A stretch of DNA of 64,000 nucleotides from UBA288 sp050178135 (GCA_050178135.1 JBFXGJ010000002.1:62001-126000), one strand, 5' to 3'. Positions 15,861 through 25,260 are shown, counted from the first letter of the stretch. Made by a program: numbers and translations. The notes: generated by a model from the sequence alone, not told the origin.

Positions 15861-17207
15861 TCACGCCTTCTCCACCGGCAAGCCCGCCGCAGTCCAGGCG
15901 GCGAATCCCCCGAGGACGTTTCCGACTCGTGATGCACCCCGTGCTGTCAGCAGGCTCGCCGCGAGGCTTCCCTTGAAACCGACATCGCAGTGGACCGCGA
16001 TGGGCCGGTCGATCGGAACCTCGTCGATCCGGGCGGCGAGCTCCCCCGCGTAGATATGCATCGAGCCCGGGATCGCCCCCCTCTCTTCCCGGTTTGTGAT
16101 GTCGCGTACATCCAGGACCAGCATCTCGTCGAGGCGCGCATGCAGGTCCTGCACGGTCAAGGTCTCGATCCGGCCGACGGGGCGGGCGCCGCGGAGCCAG
16201 GAGGCGTAGCCCCCTCCCAGGTACCCGGCGATGTTGTCGAACCCGAGCCGGACGAAGTGGGCCGCGGCGTCGTGGATCTCCTGGTTGAAGTCGTCGACGA
16301 GGGCGATGGGCTGTTCGTAGTCGAGTGTCCAGCCGATGAAGAGAGGGAGCCCGTCCCGCCAGATGTTGATGCTCCCGGGGATGTGGCCCGCGGCGAACCC
16401 GGTCGGGGAACGGATGTCGACCACCTGCATTCCTTCAAGGTCCGCAGGGGCGAGCGGGCGCAGGGCGCAGAGGTCGGGCGGTGCCGGCGGGCCGGCGAGG
16501 TTCAACTGTTCCATCACTGTAAAGTAGGGGGCGTGGTACCCCTCCTCTCCTGCCTTTCGGGCGACAAACGCCTCCCGATCGAGCTTGAGGTACGGGTTCG
16601 AGGCCCGTTCGATCCCGATCGTGGTGAACGGTAGATCACTGATCGACGGGCCGCAGACCGAGCCGGCCCCATGGGCCGGGCAGACGATCGTCCCGTCTCC
16701 GAGAGGCAGCAGCACCCCGTTCAGGGAGTCATAGAGCCGTCGTGCGTTCGCCGCCGGGTCGTCGCCCGCGAGGTCGACCCGACCGACCGACCCGGCGAAG
16801 AGGGCGTCCCCGGTGAAGACCATCACCGGCCGTCCGGGAACCGACGGCTCGTACAGGGCGAATGAGAGCGATTCGTCCGTGTGGCCCGGCGTCTCCAGGG
16901 CGACGATCTCGAGAGGACCGGCCCGGAACCGGTCCCCGTGGTGTGCGGGTGTGCCGAACGCGAATGGGAGGGCGGCGCCGTGGTGGATCACCGCCCCGGT
17001 GCGCCGTGCCAGCTCCACCGAGCCGGTCACGTAGTCTTCGTTTCTGTGCGTCTCGAAGAGGTGCGTGATCGCCGCACCGTGCGCTGCTGCCCGTTCCAGG
17101 TACACACCGCAGTCCCGGCGCGGGTCAATAACGGCCGCTTCTCCGTTGCCGCCGACGAGGTAGGACTGGTGTGCCAGCCCCTCGGATCGGATAATCTCGA
17201 AGAACAT
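15861..17207 (-). CDS. metallo-beta-lactamase fold protein with two rhodanese domains
   Basis: 448 residues from the ATG at 17207, supported by GGGAG a few bases upstream. Residues about 1-230 are an MBL domain (SYLVGGNGEAAVIDPRRD, TPGHTDESLSF, FTGDALFAGSVGRVDL). The family resembles persulfide dioxygenase/glyoxalase II-like proteins with C-terminal rhodanese domains. The usual metal motif HxHxDH is altered to HRNEDY (His54 to Tyr59), so metal binding may differ. Rhodanese domain 1 (VVDIRSPTGFAAGHIPGS) has no active-site cysteine; domain 2 has one (AVHCDVGFKGS). Sulfur or persulfide transfer is likely; the exact reaction is not. Divergent from the PEGA gene. Confidence 0.8.
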   Translation of the reverse strand: MFFEIIRSEGLAHQSYLVGGNGEAAVIDPRRDCGVYLERAAAHGAAITHLFETHRNEDYVTGSVELARRTGAVIHHGAALPFAFGTPAHHGDRFRAGPLEIVALETPGHTDESLSFALYEPSVPGRPVMVFTGDALFAGSVGRVDLAGDDPAANARRLYDSLNGVLLPLGDGTIVCPAHGAGSVCGPSISDLPFTTIGIERASNPYLKLDREAFVARKAGEEGYHAPYFTVMEQLNLAGPPAPPDLCALRPLAPADLEGMQVVDIRSPTGFAAGHIPGSINIWRDGLPLFIGWTLDYEQPIALVDDFNQEIHDAAAHFVRLGFDNIAGYLGGGYASWLRGARPVGRIETLTVQDLHARLDEMLVLDVRDITNREERGAIPGSMHIYAGELAARIDEVPIDRPIAVHCDVGFKGSLAASLLTARGASRVGNVLGGFAAWTAAGLPVEKA

Positions 17208-17265
17208 ACCAATACTCCCGTCCCATTCCAGAGGGACCGAAAATACTAACGACACATCCCATCCT

Positions 17266-18582
17266 ATGGTAATAAAATTGTACGGTGAGCGGTCTGCCTT
17301 GCACCCATCCACCTGTCTCCTCGTTCTCCTCCTCCTCCTCGTAGCTGCCGTTCCTGCGGCCGACGGAGCAAGCCGCCTCCTCATCTCCTCGGTCCCTCCC
17401 GGTGCCGAGGTCTCCGTGAACGGTAACGTCGCCGGTACGACCCCGATTGAACTCCCCCGCCCCCCGGGTACTTACGCGGTCGTCTTCCGTCTCGACGGCT
17501 ACGACCCCTACGAAACCACTGTCCTGCTTGCCTCGGACGAGAGCCGAATGATCGAGGCGCTCCTCCGGGTTGCCCCAGGGGAGGGGACGCTCCGGGTGGA
17601 GAGCATTCCCGACGGAGCGGAGGTCTCTCTCGACGGGGCGGTGATCGGTCGCACGCCGTACGCCTCGGGGCGCGTGGACGCAGGAACCCACGACCTCGCC
17701 CTTGTCCTCGAGGGCTACGACCGGTATGCCGAGCAGGTCACGGTCCTGGACGGTCGGCTCACCCGGGTCGAGGTGACCCTTACCCGGACGCCAACCACGG
17801 GTTCGCTCGCGGTCATTTCATCTCCTCCAGGCGCATCGGTCCGGGTCGACGGTGTGGATAGGGGCGAGACTCCGTACGAAGGACGGGGCTTTGCCCCCGG
17901 CACACACCTGGTCGAGCTGCGAAAGGAAGGGTACCAGAACTACCGCGTCCAGGCGATCCTCGGGGCAAACCAGCGGACCGAGGTCGCCGCGATACTTGAA
18001 CCCCTTCCACCTCCCGGCCGGCTCGCTGTCACCTCGAACCCTCCCGGGGCAGAGGTCTACCTCGACGGAAACCTCCGCGGTCTCTCTCCCGTTGTCATCG
18101 AGGTCGATCAGGGGGTCCACGAGGTCCGGGTTACTTCGGACGGGTACCAGGCGGAGAGCGTCCTGGCGGAGGTGGTTGCCGGTAACGAGACCCCGCTCCA
18201 GCTGACTCTTCTTCCTTCCACCGGTGCGACGGCATCCACACTCTCGGCCTCGGGTGCGGTTCGCGTCGTCTCGGAGCCCCAGGGGGCCGCTATCACGGTG
18301 GACGGGGTGCAGCGGGGTATCGCGCCACGGACGGTCCGGGAACTCTCTCCGGGTGGGCACCGGTTTGTTCTCTCCCACCCCGGCTATGTCTCCCTCGAGG
18401 AGACGGTCTTTCTGCAGGCGGGAGAGACGGTCTTCGTGAACCGCACCCTGGTCCGGCTTCCTCCGACCCCATCGAACCGGACTCCTATGACCACGACACC
18501 GGCCGAGTCCCCCCTGGAGCCGTGCCTTGCACCGGCAGCACTCGTCATGACCCTCCTCCTGGCGGCCCGACTCCGGGGCTGA
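17266..18582 (+). CDS. five-repeat PEGA-domain surface protein
   Basis: 438 residues. A hydrophobic signal (LLVLLLLLVAAVPAADG) precedes five PEGA domains of about 68 residues, each opening like GxLxVxSxPPGAEVxVDGxxxGxTP and closing with LEGYDxY. A Pro/Thr linker and a C-terminal membrane helix (PAALVMTLLLAARL) follow. PEGA domains are beta-sandwich units of extracytoplasmic proteins. The annotated ATG at 17266 has no ribosome site; a TTG at 17299 has GGTGAG nine bases upstream and still keeps the signal, so the true start may be there. It is likely membrane-anchored on the outside. Confidence 0.8.
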   Translation: MVIKLYGERSALHPSTCLLVLLLLLVAAVPAADGASRLLISSVPPGAEVSVNGNVAGTTPIELPRPPGTYAVVFRLDGYDPYETTVLLASDESRMIEALLRVAPGEGTLRVESIPDGAEVSLDGAVIGRTPYASGRVDAGTHDLALVLEGYDRYAEQVTVLDGRLTRVEVTLTRTPTTGSLAVISSPPGASVRVDGVDRGETPYEGRGFAPGTHLVELRKEGYQNYRVQAILGANQRTEVAAILEPLPPPGRLAVTSNPPGAEVYLDGNLRGLSPVVIEVDQGVHEVRVTSDGYQAESVLAEVVAGNETPLQLTLLPSTGATASTLSASGAVRVVSEPQGAAITVDGVQRGIAPRTVRELSPGGHRFVLSHPGYVSLEETVFLQAGETVFVNRTLVRLPPTPSNRTPMTTTPAESPLEPCLAPAALVMTLLLAARLRG

Positions 18583-18660
18583 ACCCGGCCGATCCGCAAC
18601 GCTGATGCATTCCGGACCTAATGGTTGTATGACGTCTCGTCCAGGAGGTTGAATCACCAC

Positions 18661-20637
18661 ATGACCCCTCGAACCCTGCAGGGCTGCCGTGCCGGAAGGG
18701 TACTGCTGCTCGTTCTGCTCGCCGGTGCGCTCTGTGCCGGCCCTGCGTTCGCCGCCGATCCCGGGGATACCTCCCGGGCGATTGCCGCTTCCGTGCTCGC
18801 CGCTGAAAGCACGGGGCTCGACGTAGAGTCGCCCCTCTCCACCACCCTCCTCGACTGGCTCGACGACCATGGGCAGCCCGAACTTCAGGCATCAATCGGC
18901 CCCGAGGCGCGGACCTTCGTCTACGTTAACCTCGATACGGGAACCTCAACATCGGTTCTCGATGGTGTCCTTTCGGGGATCGACGACCGAGACGAGGCGG
19001 CCGGGATTGTCACGGCGCGGGTCACTGCGGGCGAACTTGGTGCCCTTGCCGACACCCCCGGCGTCCGGCGAGTCCGAGAGGTCGACCGGCCGGTTCTCTC
19101 GTCCGGGCGACTCACCTCGGCAGGCGACGCGATCCTCCGGGCTGACCTCGTCCGCGCCCGGCACGGCGTCACGGGGAGCGGCATCCGGGTGGGCGTGATC
19201 TCGGATGGGGTCGAGAGCCTGGCGGAGGCACAGGCAAGCGGAGATGCTCCCCAGGGAGTCCACATCGTCTCGAACCTGCAGGGTGGCGATGAGGGAACGG
19301 CGATGCTCGAGATCGTCCACGACCTTGCGCCCGGGGCCGACCTCTACTTCCACGACCACGGCAACAGCATCCTGGAGTTCAACCAGGCGATCGATGCCCT
19401 TGTCGCCGCCGGTTGCAGGGTGATCGTTGACGACGTGGCCTGGCCGCGCGAGCCCTTCTTCGAGGACGGTGTGATCGCCGGCCATCTTGCGGGCCTGCTG
19501 GCCACTCACGACTTCGTCTATGTGAGCGCGACCGGCAACTATGCGCGGCAGCATTACCAGGGCCTCTTCAGAAACGGGAACGAGGGTTTCCACGACTTCT
19601 CGAGCAATGGTGGGGACCGCCCGTATCTCTATGCAGACCTCCCCGCCGGCTCGTCAATCCAGGTGGTGCTCCAGTGGGACGAACCCTTCGGCCGTTCGAG
19701 CCAGGACTTTGACATATTCCTGGTCGACACCGTCACCGGCGACGTCCTCGACTCCTCCATGGACCCGCAGGACGGGAACGATGACCCGTTCGAGGCGTTC
19801 GTCTGGACCAACTACGAGCGTGACCTCGAGGCGGCCATCGTGGTGCTTGATGCGAGCGGGGGCGGGAACGGTCGGACCCTCGAGGTCTACGCCTATCCAT
19901 CGACCACGGCGTCCCTGTACGACGAGAACCTCGTCGCCGGGGACGGGATCTACGGTCACCAGGCGGTCCCGTCCGTTGTCGCCGTCGGCGCGGTAAGCGC
20001 AGCGGACCCCGAGACGATCGAACCCTTCTCCTCGAACGGTCCCGTTACCCACGTCTCCCCGGTGCGGACGGTCCGCCAGAAGCCCGATATCTGCGGGGTG
20101 GACCGGGTCGAGGTCTCGGGAGCCGGCGGGTTCAAGACCATCTTTATCGGCACCTCGGCGGCGTCGCCCCATATCGCCGGCCTCTGTGCCCTGGCGTGGT
20201 CCGCCCGTCCAGCCCTCTCAGCGGACGAGGTCCGAGCGGCCTTGTACCGTTCAGCGGCCGACCTCGGCGCCTTCGGATGGGACCCGGTCTTCGGGCACGG
20301 GCGAGCCGATGCACTCGCGATGTACGAGCTCGTCACATCAGGCTCCGTCACCCCGGTCCCGACGGCGACATCGACCCCCGCCGTCACGCCGACGGGCGCG
20401 GTGATCACCCCGGCGCCTCCGGCACCCACACCCACCTCCACGGTGGAGTTCGGGCGGACTCCCTTCGGGAGGCGGTACTCTGCCACCGGTTTCGGCTCCG
20501 GCAGCCCGACCGGCCCGGTTGTGACGACCCCCGCCCCCACCCTCCTGCCGACCGGGCGGGGGACCGGCGCATCCGGTACGACCGCCCGTCCATTCCAGCG
20601 GTGGTATCCATTCGATGGGTGGGGGGCCGGCCGATAG
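18661..20637 (+). CDS. secreted subtilase/sedolisin-like serine protease
   Basis: 658 residues from the ATG at 18661; GGAGG lies 12 bases upstream. A signal peptide (residues 10-31) is followed by a proregion-like part (about 32-165), the peptidase domain (about 170-525) and a Pro/Thr-rich tail (about 545-600). Asp182 (VISDGV) and Ser499 (IGTSAASPHIAG) match the subtilase Asp and Ser. Where subtilases have HGT with the catalytic His, this protein has EGT (Glu211 in GGDEGTAMLEIVHD), with Asp221 near. Glu-Asp-Ser is the catalytic set of S53-like proteases, so this is probably an S53-like member. It should act outside the cell. The tail (TPVPTATSTPAVTPTG) may be glycosylated or a spacer. Confidence 0.8.
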   Translation: MTPRTLQGCRAGRVLLLVLLAGALCAGPAFAADPGDTSRAIAASVLAAESTGLDVESPLSTTLLDWLDDHGQPELQASIGPEARTFVYVNLDTGTSTSVLDGVLSGIDDRDEAAGIVTARVTAGELGALADTPGVRRVREVDRPVLSSGRLTSAGDAILRADLVRARHGVTGSGIRVGVISDGVESLAEAQASGDAPQGVHIVSNLQGGDEGTAMLEIVHDLAPGADLYFHDHGNSILEFNQAIDALVAAGCRVIVDDVAWPREPFFEDGVIAGHLAGLLATHDFVYVSATGNYARQHYQGLFRNGNEGFHDFSSNGGDRPYLYADLPAGSSIQVVLQWDEPFGRSSQDFDIFLVDTVTGDVLDSSMDPQDGNDDPFEAFVWTNYERDLEAAIVVLDASGGGNGRTLEVYAYPSTTASLYDENLVAGDGIYGHQAVPSVVAVGAVSAADPETIEPFSSNGPVTHVSPVRTVRQKPDICGVDRVEVSGAGGFKTIFIGTSAASPHIAGLCALAWSARPALSADEVRAALYRSAADLGAFGWDPVFGHGRADALAMYELVTSGSVTPVPTATSTPAVTPTGAVITPAPPAPTPTSTVEFGRTPFGRRYSATGFGSGSPTGPVVTTPAPTLLPTGRGTGASGTTARPFQRWYPFDGWGAGR

Positions 20638-20693
20638 GCGCTGCTGGCCGAGCGGGATCGGCTTAATCCCCTACCCCCTCTTACCTTCCTGGT

Positions 20694-21050
20694 ATGACTG
20701 CGGACCGTGACCAGGCGATCTTCGAGGCGGGGATAAAACTCGGGGCGCTCTATCACCAGTGGGTGGGGACCCCGATCTCACCTCAGACCGCCGAGGTGGT
20801 CGAGGAGGCGATCGAGCAGGCAGTCGGGCTCCAGCCGTGCGTCGAGGAGATCACGGTTCAGCTCGATACCCGGAGGATGCGTCCGAACGAGTTCGGGTAC
20901 AGCGAGCTGTCCGGGCTGATGTTCGACGTGGAGATCACCACACGGTGCAACGGCGTCTCCTGCCGGGCCCGCCTCGCCCCCCACGGCGAATACCCCCTGA
21001 TGTCGATCCTCTCCATCCATGATGCCGCACCGGTTCCCGATCACCGATGA
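20694..21050 (+). CDS. mptD: dihydroneopterin aldolase, archaeal type
   Basis: 118 residues matching the archaeal MptD family (DUF372): IFEAGIKLGALYHQWVGTP at the N-terminus and YPLMSILSI at the C-terminus are diagnostic. MptD cleaves 7,8-dihydroneopterin to 6-hydroxymethyl-7,8-dihydropterin and glycolaldehyde in tetrahydromethanopterin synthesis. The enzyme differs from bacterial FolB. It starts a long plus-strand run with overlapping genes; its end overlaps the next start by about 32 bases. A TATA-like GGCTTAATC lies near 20660. No other methanopterin gene is adjacent. Confidence 0.88.
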   Translation: MTADRDQAIFEAGIKLGALYHQWVGTPISPQTAEVVEEAIEQAVGLQPCVEEITVQLDTRRMRPNEFGYSELSGLMFDVEITTRCNGVSCRARLAPHGEYPLMSILSIHDAAPVPDHR

Positions 21051-21846
21051 TCACATCCACATCGATCCCCTGAACGGGCGGGGAATCGAAGCAGCGAAGG
21101 AGTTCTATCGCGCCGGCGGTACGCACCTCTTCCTGGTCACCAAGCCGTCCTGGTCGTTCGGCATCGTGCCTGCATGCGGGGACGACTACCGGACTGTCTT
21201 CGATGCAACCCTCGCGACAGCCGAAGCGATTCGACGGGTCGGCCCGGTCGTCTTCCCGGTGCTCGGCGTCCACCCGGCGGAGATCACGTACTTCGCCGAT
21301 CACCGCCCCGCCGCCGAGTCCGCCCGGATCATGGAGGAGGGACTCGACGTCGCTGCCGGGTACGTGCAGGAGGGGCGTGCCGTCGCCCTCAAGAGTGGCC
21401 GCCCTCACTACGATGCCGGCGAGGAGGTGTCCCGTCTCTCGAACCGGGTGCTGGCGCGGGCACTCGCTCTCGCGGCGCGGGCGGGTTGTGCCCTCCAGAT
21501 CCACGCCGAGAGTGGGCCGTGCGAAGACGTGGTCGGTATGGCCCGCGAGGCCGGGATGGACCCGGCCCGGGTGGTCAAGCACTTCGCCGACCCCTCGACC
21601 CCGCTCGTGCCGTCCCTGGTGGCCCGGCACGATGCGGTCCCCGAGTTCGCCCGGACGGGGCGTGGATTCATGCTCGAGAGCGACTACATGGACGAGCTAG
21701 ATCGGCCTGGCGCCGTGATCGGTCCCAAATCGGTACCGCGGTTCTCGCTTCGCCTTCTCGAGAGCGGGGCGATCGACGAGGAGGCCCTCGCCCGCTGCCA
21801 CGTGGAGACTCCGTCCCGCACCTACGGTGTCGATATCGTCCTTTGA
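21019..21846 (+). CDS. TatD-like amidohydrolase
   Basis: 275 residues. DHIHIDP at residues 11-17 gives the first two metal ligands, followed by VLGVHPAEI near 80, HAESGP near 168 and KHFADP near 192. These are features of the archaeal TatD-like branch of metal-dependent hydrolases. Bacterial TatD is a nuclease, but archaeal members of this subgroup have no settled substrate. The gene overlaps mptD by about 32 bases; the second ATG (21022) is equally possible. Co-transcription with mptD is likely, so a role in pterin or nucleotide turnover is conceivable. Confidence 0.78.
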   Translation: MMPHRFPITDDHIHIDPLNGRGIEAAKEFYRAGGTHLFLVTKPSWSFGIVPACGDDYRTVFDATLATAEAIRRVGPVVFPVLGVHPAEITYFADHRPAAESARIMEEGLDVAAGYVQEGRAVALKSGRPHYDAGEEVSRLSNRVLARALALAARAGCALQIHAESGPCEDVVGMAREAGMDPARVVKHFADPSTPLVPSLVARHDAVPEFARTGRGFMLESDYMDELDRPGAVIGPKSVPRFSLRLLESGAIDEEALARCHVETPSRTYGVDIVL

Positions 21847-21895
21847 CAAAGAATCCGCCCATACGGGCACTTTTTTAATCACTCCCGGCGACCAG

Positions 21896-22198
21896 ATGAG
21901 CAGCATGTATCTCAAGGTTCATTGCATACCGGGCGAGGGCGAGGTGGTGGCGATCTGCGACCGGGAGCTGTTGAACCGGACCCTCAGGCACGGAGACGTG
22001 GACGTCCCGATCACCGGCGGCTTCTTTGGCGACCGGCTCGTGGACGAGACGGAAGCGAGCACAACCCTCCGCTCTGCCGGGAACATCAACCTCTTCGGTC
22101 GCCGTTCGTTCAGGCTGGCCTGTGAACTGGGTCTCGTAAGCGAGGCGGACTGCCTGATGATCGAGGACGTTCCGCACGCCCAGGTCTACCTGATCTGA
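21896..22198 (+). CDS. DUF424 family protein
   Basis: 100 residues from ATG 21896; ATG 21905 is also possible. MYLKVHCIPGEGEVVAICDRELLN and the C-terminal EDVPHAQVYLI are typical of this archaea-specific family of unknown role. An AT-rich CTTTTTTAATC about 20 bases upstream looks like a TATA box, which would make the message almost leaderless. Its stop is one base from the nmd3 start, and the neighbourhood of nmd3 and taw2 suggests RNA or ribosome metabolism. No catalytic residues can be named. Confidence 0.82.
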   Translation: MSSMYLKVHCIPGEGEVVAICDRELLNRTLRHGDVDVPITGGFFGDRLVDETEASTTLRSAGNINLFGRRSFRLACELGLVSEADCLMIEDVPHAQVYLI

Positions 22199-22199
22199 C

Positions 22200-23240
22200 A
22201 TGGAGATCCGAACTGCATTCTGCCCAAGGTGCGGGGCACCGACGGAGACCGGTGGGCTCTGCGGACGGTGCCGTCTCGCCGGGACGCAGTGGCTCGAGTG
22301 TGATTCCCGTGCGGTCCACACGTACTGCCCCAGTTGCGGCGCCCAGAAACGGGGACAGGTCTGGACCGACTCCGATCAGGTGAGAGATGAGCTCGCCCCC
22401 TCTCTCGCCCTCTCGGCGATCCACCTTCACCCCGAGGTCCGCCGGCCGGAGTTCCAGGTCACGGTTCGCGACATATCCAGCAACCGGTCCTTCGCCGAGG
22501 TGGAGGTGAACGGGCAACTCTTCGGTGAGCCACTCCAGGACCGATGCACCGTGGAGCTCATCTGGCAGAAAGAGCAGTGCACCCGGTGCAACCGGATCGC
22601 CGGGTCGTACTACGAGGGGATTGTCCAGGTCCGTGCGACCGACCGGCGTCTCACCGACCGCGAGCTGCGCGAGGCTGAGCGGATCGCGAACGAGACGGAG
22701 ACTGCCCACCAGACTGAAGGAGACCGCCTCTCGTACATCTCCGACCTGCAGGTGACCCGAGACGGGCTCGACATCGTTGTCGGGTCCCAGTCGATCGGTC
22801 TCGGGATCACCCAGGCGATCGCCGCGCGGCTTGGCGGGCGATATTCGACCCACCCAAAGCTCGTCGGAGAGAAGGCCGGCAAGCCGATCTACCGGGTCAC
22901 CTACCTGGTACGGCTCCACCCGTTTCTCCGCGGCGACGTGATCCGGGTACAGGGGTCAGACCTCGAGGTCATCTCGGTCGAAGGGCATCATCTTAGGGCG
23001 GTCGACCTGCTCTCAGGCCGAACCCGGACGGTACGGGAGAGCGAGGAGAAACGGCTGATCGGCCACAGCTCCGGTGCGTTCGACGCTCTCGTCGCCTTCA
23101 TCGACGGCGGGATGCTCGGGCTCCTCGATCCAGACTCCGGGCGAACCCTCGAGGTGTCGCGGCCCGAGTGGCTCAACGTCGAGCCAGGGGACCAGGTCCG
23201 AGTCCTCAGGGATGAGGACCGCCTCGTCGTCCTCGGGTGA
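22200..23240 (+). CDS. nmd3: archaeal NMD3-like ribosome protein
   Basis: 346 residues. The N-terminal zinc-binding part has paired cysteines (FCPRCGAP, LCGRC, TYCPSCGAQ) and a later CTRC near residue 117, then the NMD3 core with QSIGLGITQAIAARLGGRY, and a C-terminal OB-like end. In eukaryotes Nmd3 is the 60S export adaptor; in archaea, without a nucleus, the family is thought to act in large-subunit assembly or quality control. The stop overlaps the start of the methyltransferase-like gene by four bases. Confidence 0.85.
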   Translation: MEIRTAFCPRCGAPTETGGLCGRCRLAGTQWLECDSRAVHTYCPSCGAQKRGQVWTDSDQVRDELAPSLALSAIHLHPEVRRPEFQVTVRDISSNRSFAEVEVNGQLFGEPLQDRCTVELIWQKEQCTRCNRIAGSYYEGIVQVRATDRRLTDRELREAERIANETETAHQTEGDRLSYISDLQVTRDGLDIVVGSQSIGLGITQAIAARLGGRYSTHPKLVGEKAGKPIYRVTYLVRLHPFLRGDVIRVQGSDLEVISVEGHHLRAVDLLSGRTRTVRESEEKRLIGHSSGAFDALVAFIDGGMLGLLDPDSGRTLEVSRPEWLNVEPGDQVRVLRDEDRLVVLG

Positions 23241-24127
23241 TATCGTTGCGGGTGCGGCGATGTCCGGCAGCGGCTCTCCGGGAGTGCCGTGGCGCCGAGT
23301 GGGCCGACCCGGACCGTCGACCGTATGTCGAAGACGGCACCGCGTTCGTTCCCGTCCGCGACGGTTTCTCCTGGGAACTGGACCTTCCCGAGCGGTGCAA
23401 CAGGGCACCCCGGGGGTACCAGAGGCTCGGCGACCTGGTCCTCTTCCACGGGGACCGCCCTGAAAGAGCGGCCGTCCTGGACGCGGTGCGGCGCTGCCGG
23501 CCCCGGGGGGTGCTCTGGATACGGGGACACGAGGGGGTTGAACGGGTTCCCCGTGTCGAGGTGGTTTTCGGCGAGGCCGGCGAAGTCGTCCACCGCGAGT
23601 CAGGGCTGTGCTACCGGCTCGATCCGACACAGGTCATGTTCTCCCAGGGAAACCGCGAGGAGAAGGGCCGGCTCTCCCGCCTCGTCCGGCCGGGTGAGCG
23701 CGTTGCCGACCTCTTCGCCGGGATAGGGTACTTCACGCTCGGACTCGCCCGCGCCGGAGCGTCCATCCACGCGATGGAGATCAACCCCGTAGCCCACGGG
23801 TATCTCTGCCAGAATGTCGCTGAGAACGGCCTGGCCGACCGGGTGCAGCCCGAGTGTGGCGACTGCCGCAAACTCCTCTCGGGGATGTACGACCGGCTTG
23901 TGCTCGGGCACTTCGACGCCCCCCGGTTCCTGGAGGATGCTCTCGCTCACGCCCGGCCCGGGAGCCGGCTCCACGTCCACGCCATCGAGGTATGCGCCGG
24001 AGCACTCGCTCCCGAACTCACCCGTCGTGCAGAGGCGGTTGGGCTTCCGCTCACCTCTTCTGTTCGCGTGATCAAGAAGTACGCACCGGGCCGCCTTCAT
24101 ACGGTCCACGACCTGGAGATCCCGTGA
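23237..24127 (+). CDS. taw2: Trm5/Tyw2-family tRNA wyosine enzyme, Taw2-like
   Basis: 296 residues beginning at a GTG that overlaps the nmd3 stop (GTGA). The class I SAM fold of the Trm5/Tyw2 group is clear: LDPTQVMFSQGNREEKGRL, then VADLFAGIGYFTLGLARAG (SAM loop), then MEINPVAHGYL. Trm5 methylases carry an NPP/NLP-type catalytic motif; here the equivalent place reads LVLGHFDAPRFLEDAL, which fits the Taw2 side. Taw2 transfers an aminocarboxypropyl group from SAM to the imG-14 base at tRNAPhe position 37. I favour Taw2 over Trm5 on this motif alone. Confidence 0.75.
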   Translation: MISLRVRRCPAAALRECRGAEWADPDRRPYVEDGTAFVPVRDGFSWELDLPERCNRAPRGYQRLGDLVLFHGDRPERAAVLDAVRRCRPRGVLWIRGHEGVERVPRVEVVFGEAGEVVHRESGLCYRLDPTQVMFSQGNREEKGRLSRLVRPGERVADLFAGIGYFTLGLARAGASIHAMEINPVAHGYLCQNVAENGLADRVQPECGDCRKLLSGMYDRLVLGHFDAPRFLEDALAHARPGSRLHVHAIEVCAGALAPELTRRAEAVGLPLTSSVRVIKKYAPGRLHTVHDLEIP

Positions 24128-25260
24128 TGTACCAGACACTAGAGGGAAGAACGATCCTGCTCGCAGTGACCGGATCGATCGCCGCGGTGGAGACGGTCCG
24201 GCTCGCTCACGAACTGCGGCGCCGGGGCGCCGAGGTCCAGGCGGTCCTCTCGCCCGCGGCGACCCGCATCATCCACCCCGACGCGCTCACCTACGCTACC
24301 GGTCGGCCCGCGATCACCGCACTCTCCGGCCTGGTCGAGCACGTCACCTGGTGCGGTGCTGAGGGGGTCGCCGACCTCCTCCTGGTCGCTCCCTGCACGG
24401 CGAACACGATCGGCAAGATCGCGCACGGGATCGACGATACCACCGTGACGACATTCGCCACGACAGCGCTCGGGAGCGATCTCCCCATCATCGTTGTCCC
24501 GGCAATGCACGAGACGATGTTTCGCCACCGCGCGGTTGCCGAGAACCTTGAGCAGCTGGCCGTGTTCGGCGTCGTGGTGGTACCGCCGCGGGTCGAGGAG
24601 GGACGCGCCAAGATCGCCGACATTGAGACGATTGTGCTCCACGTCGAGCGGGCGGTCGACGACGGCTCTCTCCGGGGACGCCGCGTTCTGGTGACGAGCG
24701 GCGCCTGCCGCGAGACGGTGGACGACGTGCGTGTGCTCACGACCCGGTCGTCGGGCCGGATGGGCCGCGCTCTCGCGCTCGAGGCCTATCGGCGCGGGGC
24801 GGAGGTGACCGTGGTCCACGCAGACCACTTCCCCTGCGTGCGGAACGTCACGGTCGAGACCGCGCAGCAGATGCGCGACGCGGTCCTCTCTGTTGGTGAG
24901 ACCGAGGGGATCGACCTGTACGTCTCCGCTGCCGCCGTCTCGGACTTCGCGCCGGTTCGATACCCTGGCAAGATTCCGAGCGGCAGGCCGGCGACGATCG
25001 AGCTGGAGACGCTTCCGAAGATCCTCGACGAGGTGATCGAACGGTTCCGACCAACCACGATCGCCTTCAAACTCGCACAGGATGCAGATGCGCAGGCCGG
25101 CGCCCTTCTCGAGAAGGGAGCGGCCCTCGTGGTGGCGAACACCCCCGATGCGATGGGGGCGACTGAGGGGACGTTCGCCCTCCACTCGCCTCGGGGGATC
25201 CTCGAAGTCGAAGGGACGAAAGAGGAGGTGGCGTCGGCCGTATGGTCGAGCGTGCAGTAG
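24127..25260 (+). CDS. coaBC: CoaBC, phosphopantothenoylcysteine synthetase/decarboxylase
   Basis: 377 residues starting at an ATG that overlaps the preceding stop. Residues about 1-180 are the FMN-dependent decarboxylase (CoaC: LAVTGSIAAVETVRLAHEL, APCTANTIGKIAHGIDDT, VPAMHETM). Residues about 185-377 are the ligase (CoaB: VLVTSGACRETVDDVRVLT, SSGRMGRALA, AAAVSDFAP). It joins cysteine to 4'-phosphopantothenate and then decarboxylates the product. The two next genes supply the substrate through the archaeal route, so this is a compact CoA operon. Confidence 0.92.
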   Translation: MYQTLEGRTILLAVTGSIAAVETVRLAHELRRRGAEVQAVLSPAATRIIHPDALTYATGRPAITALSGLVEHVTWCGAEGVADLLLVAPCTANTIGKIAHGIDDTTVTTFATTALGSDLPIIVVPAMHETMFRHRAVAENLEQLAVFGVVVVPPRVEEGRAKIADIETIVLHVERAVDDGSLRGRRVLVTSGACRETVDDVRVLTTRSSGRMGRALALEAYRRGAEVTVVHADHFPCVRNVTVETAQQMRDAVLSVGETEGIDLYVSAAAVSDFAPVRYPGKIPSGRPATIELETLPKILDEVIERFRPTTIAFKLAQDADAQAGALLEKGAALVVANTPDAMGATEGTFALHSPRGILEVEGTKEEVASAVWSSVQ

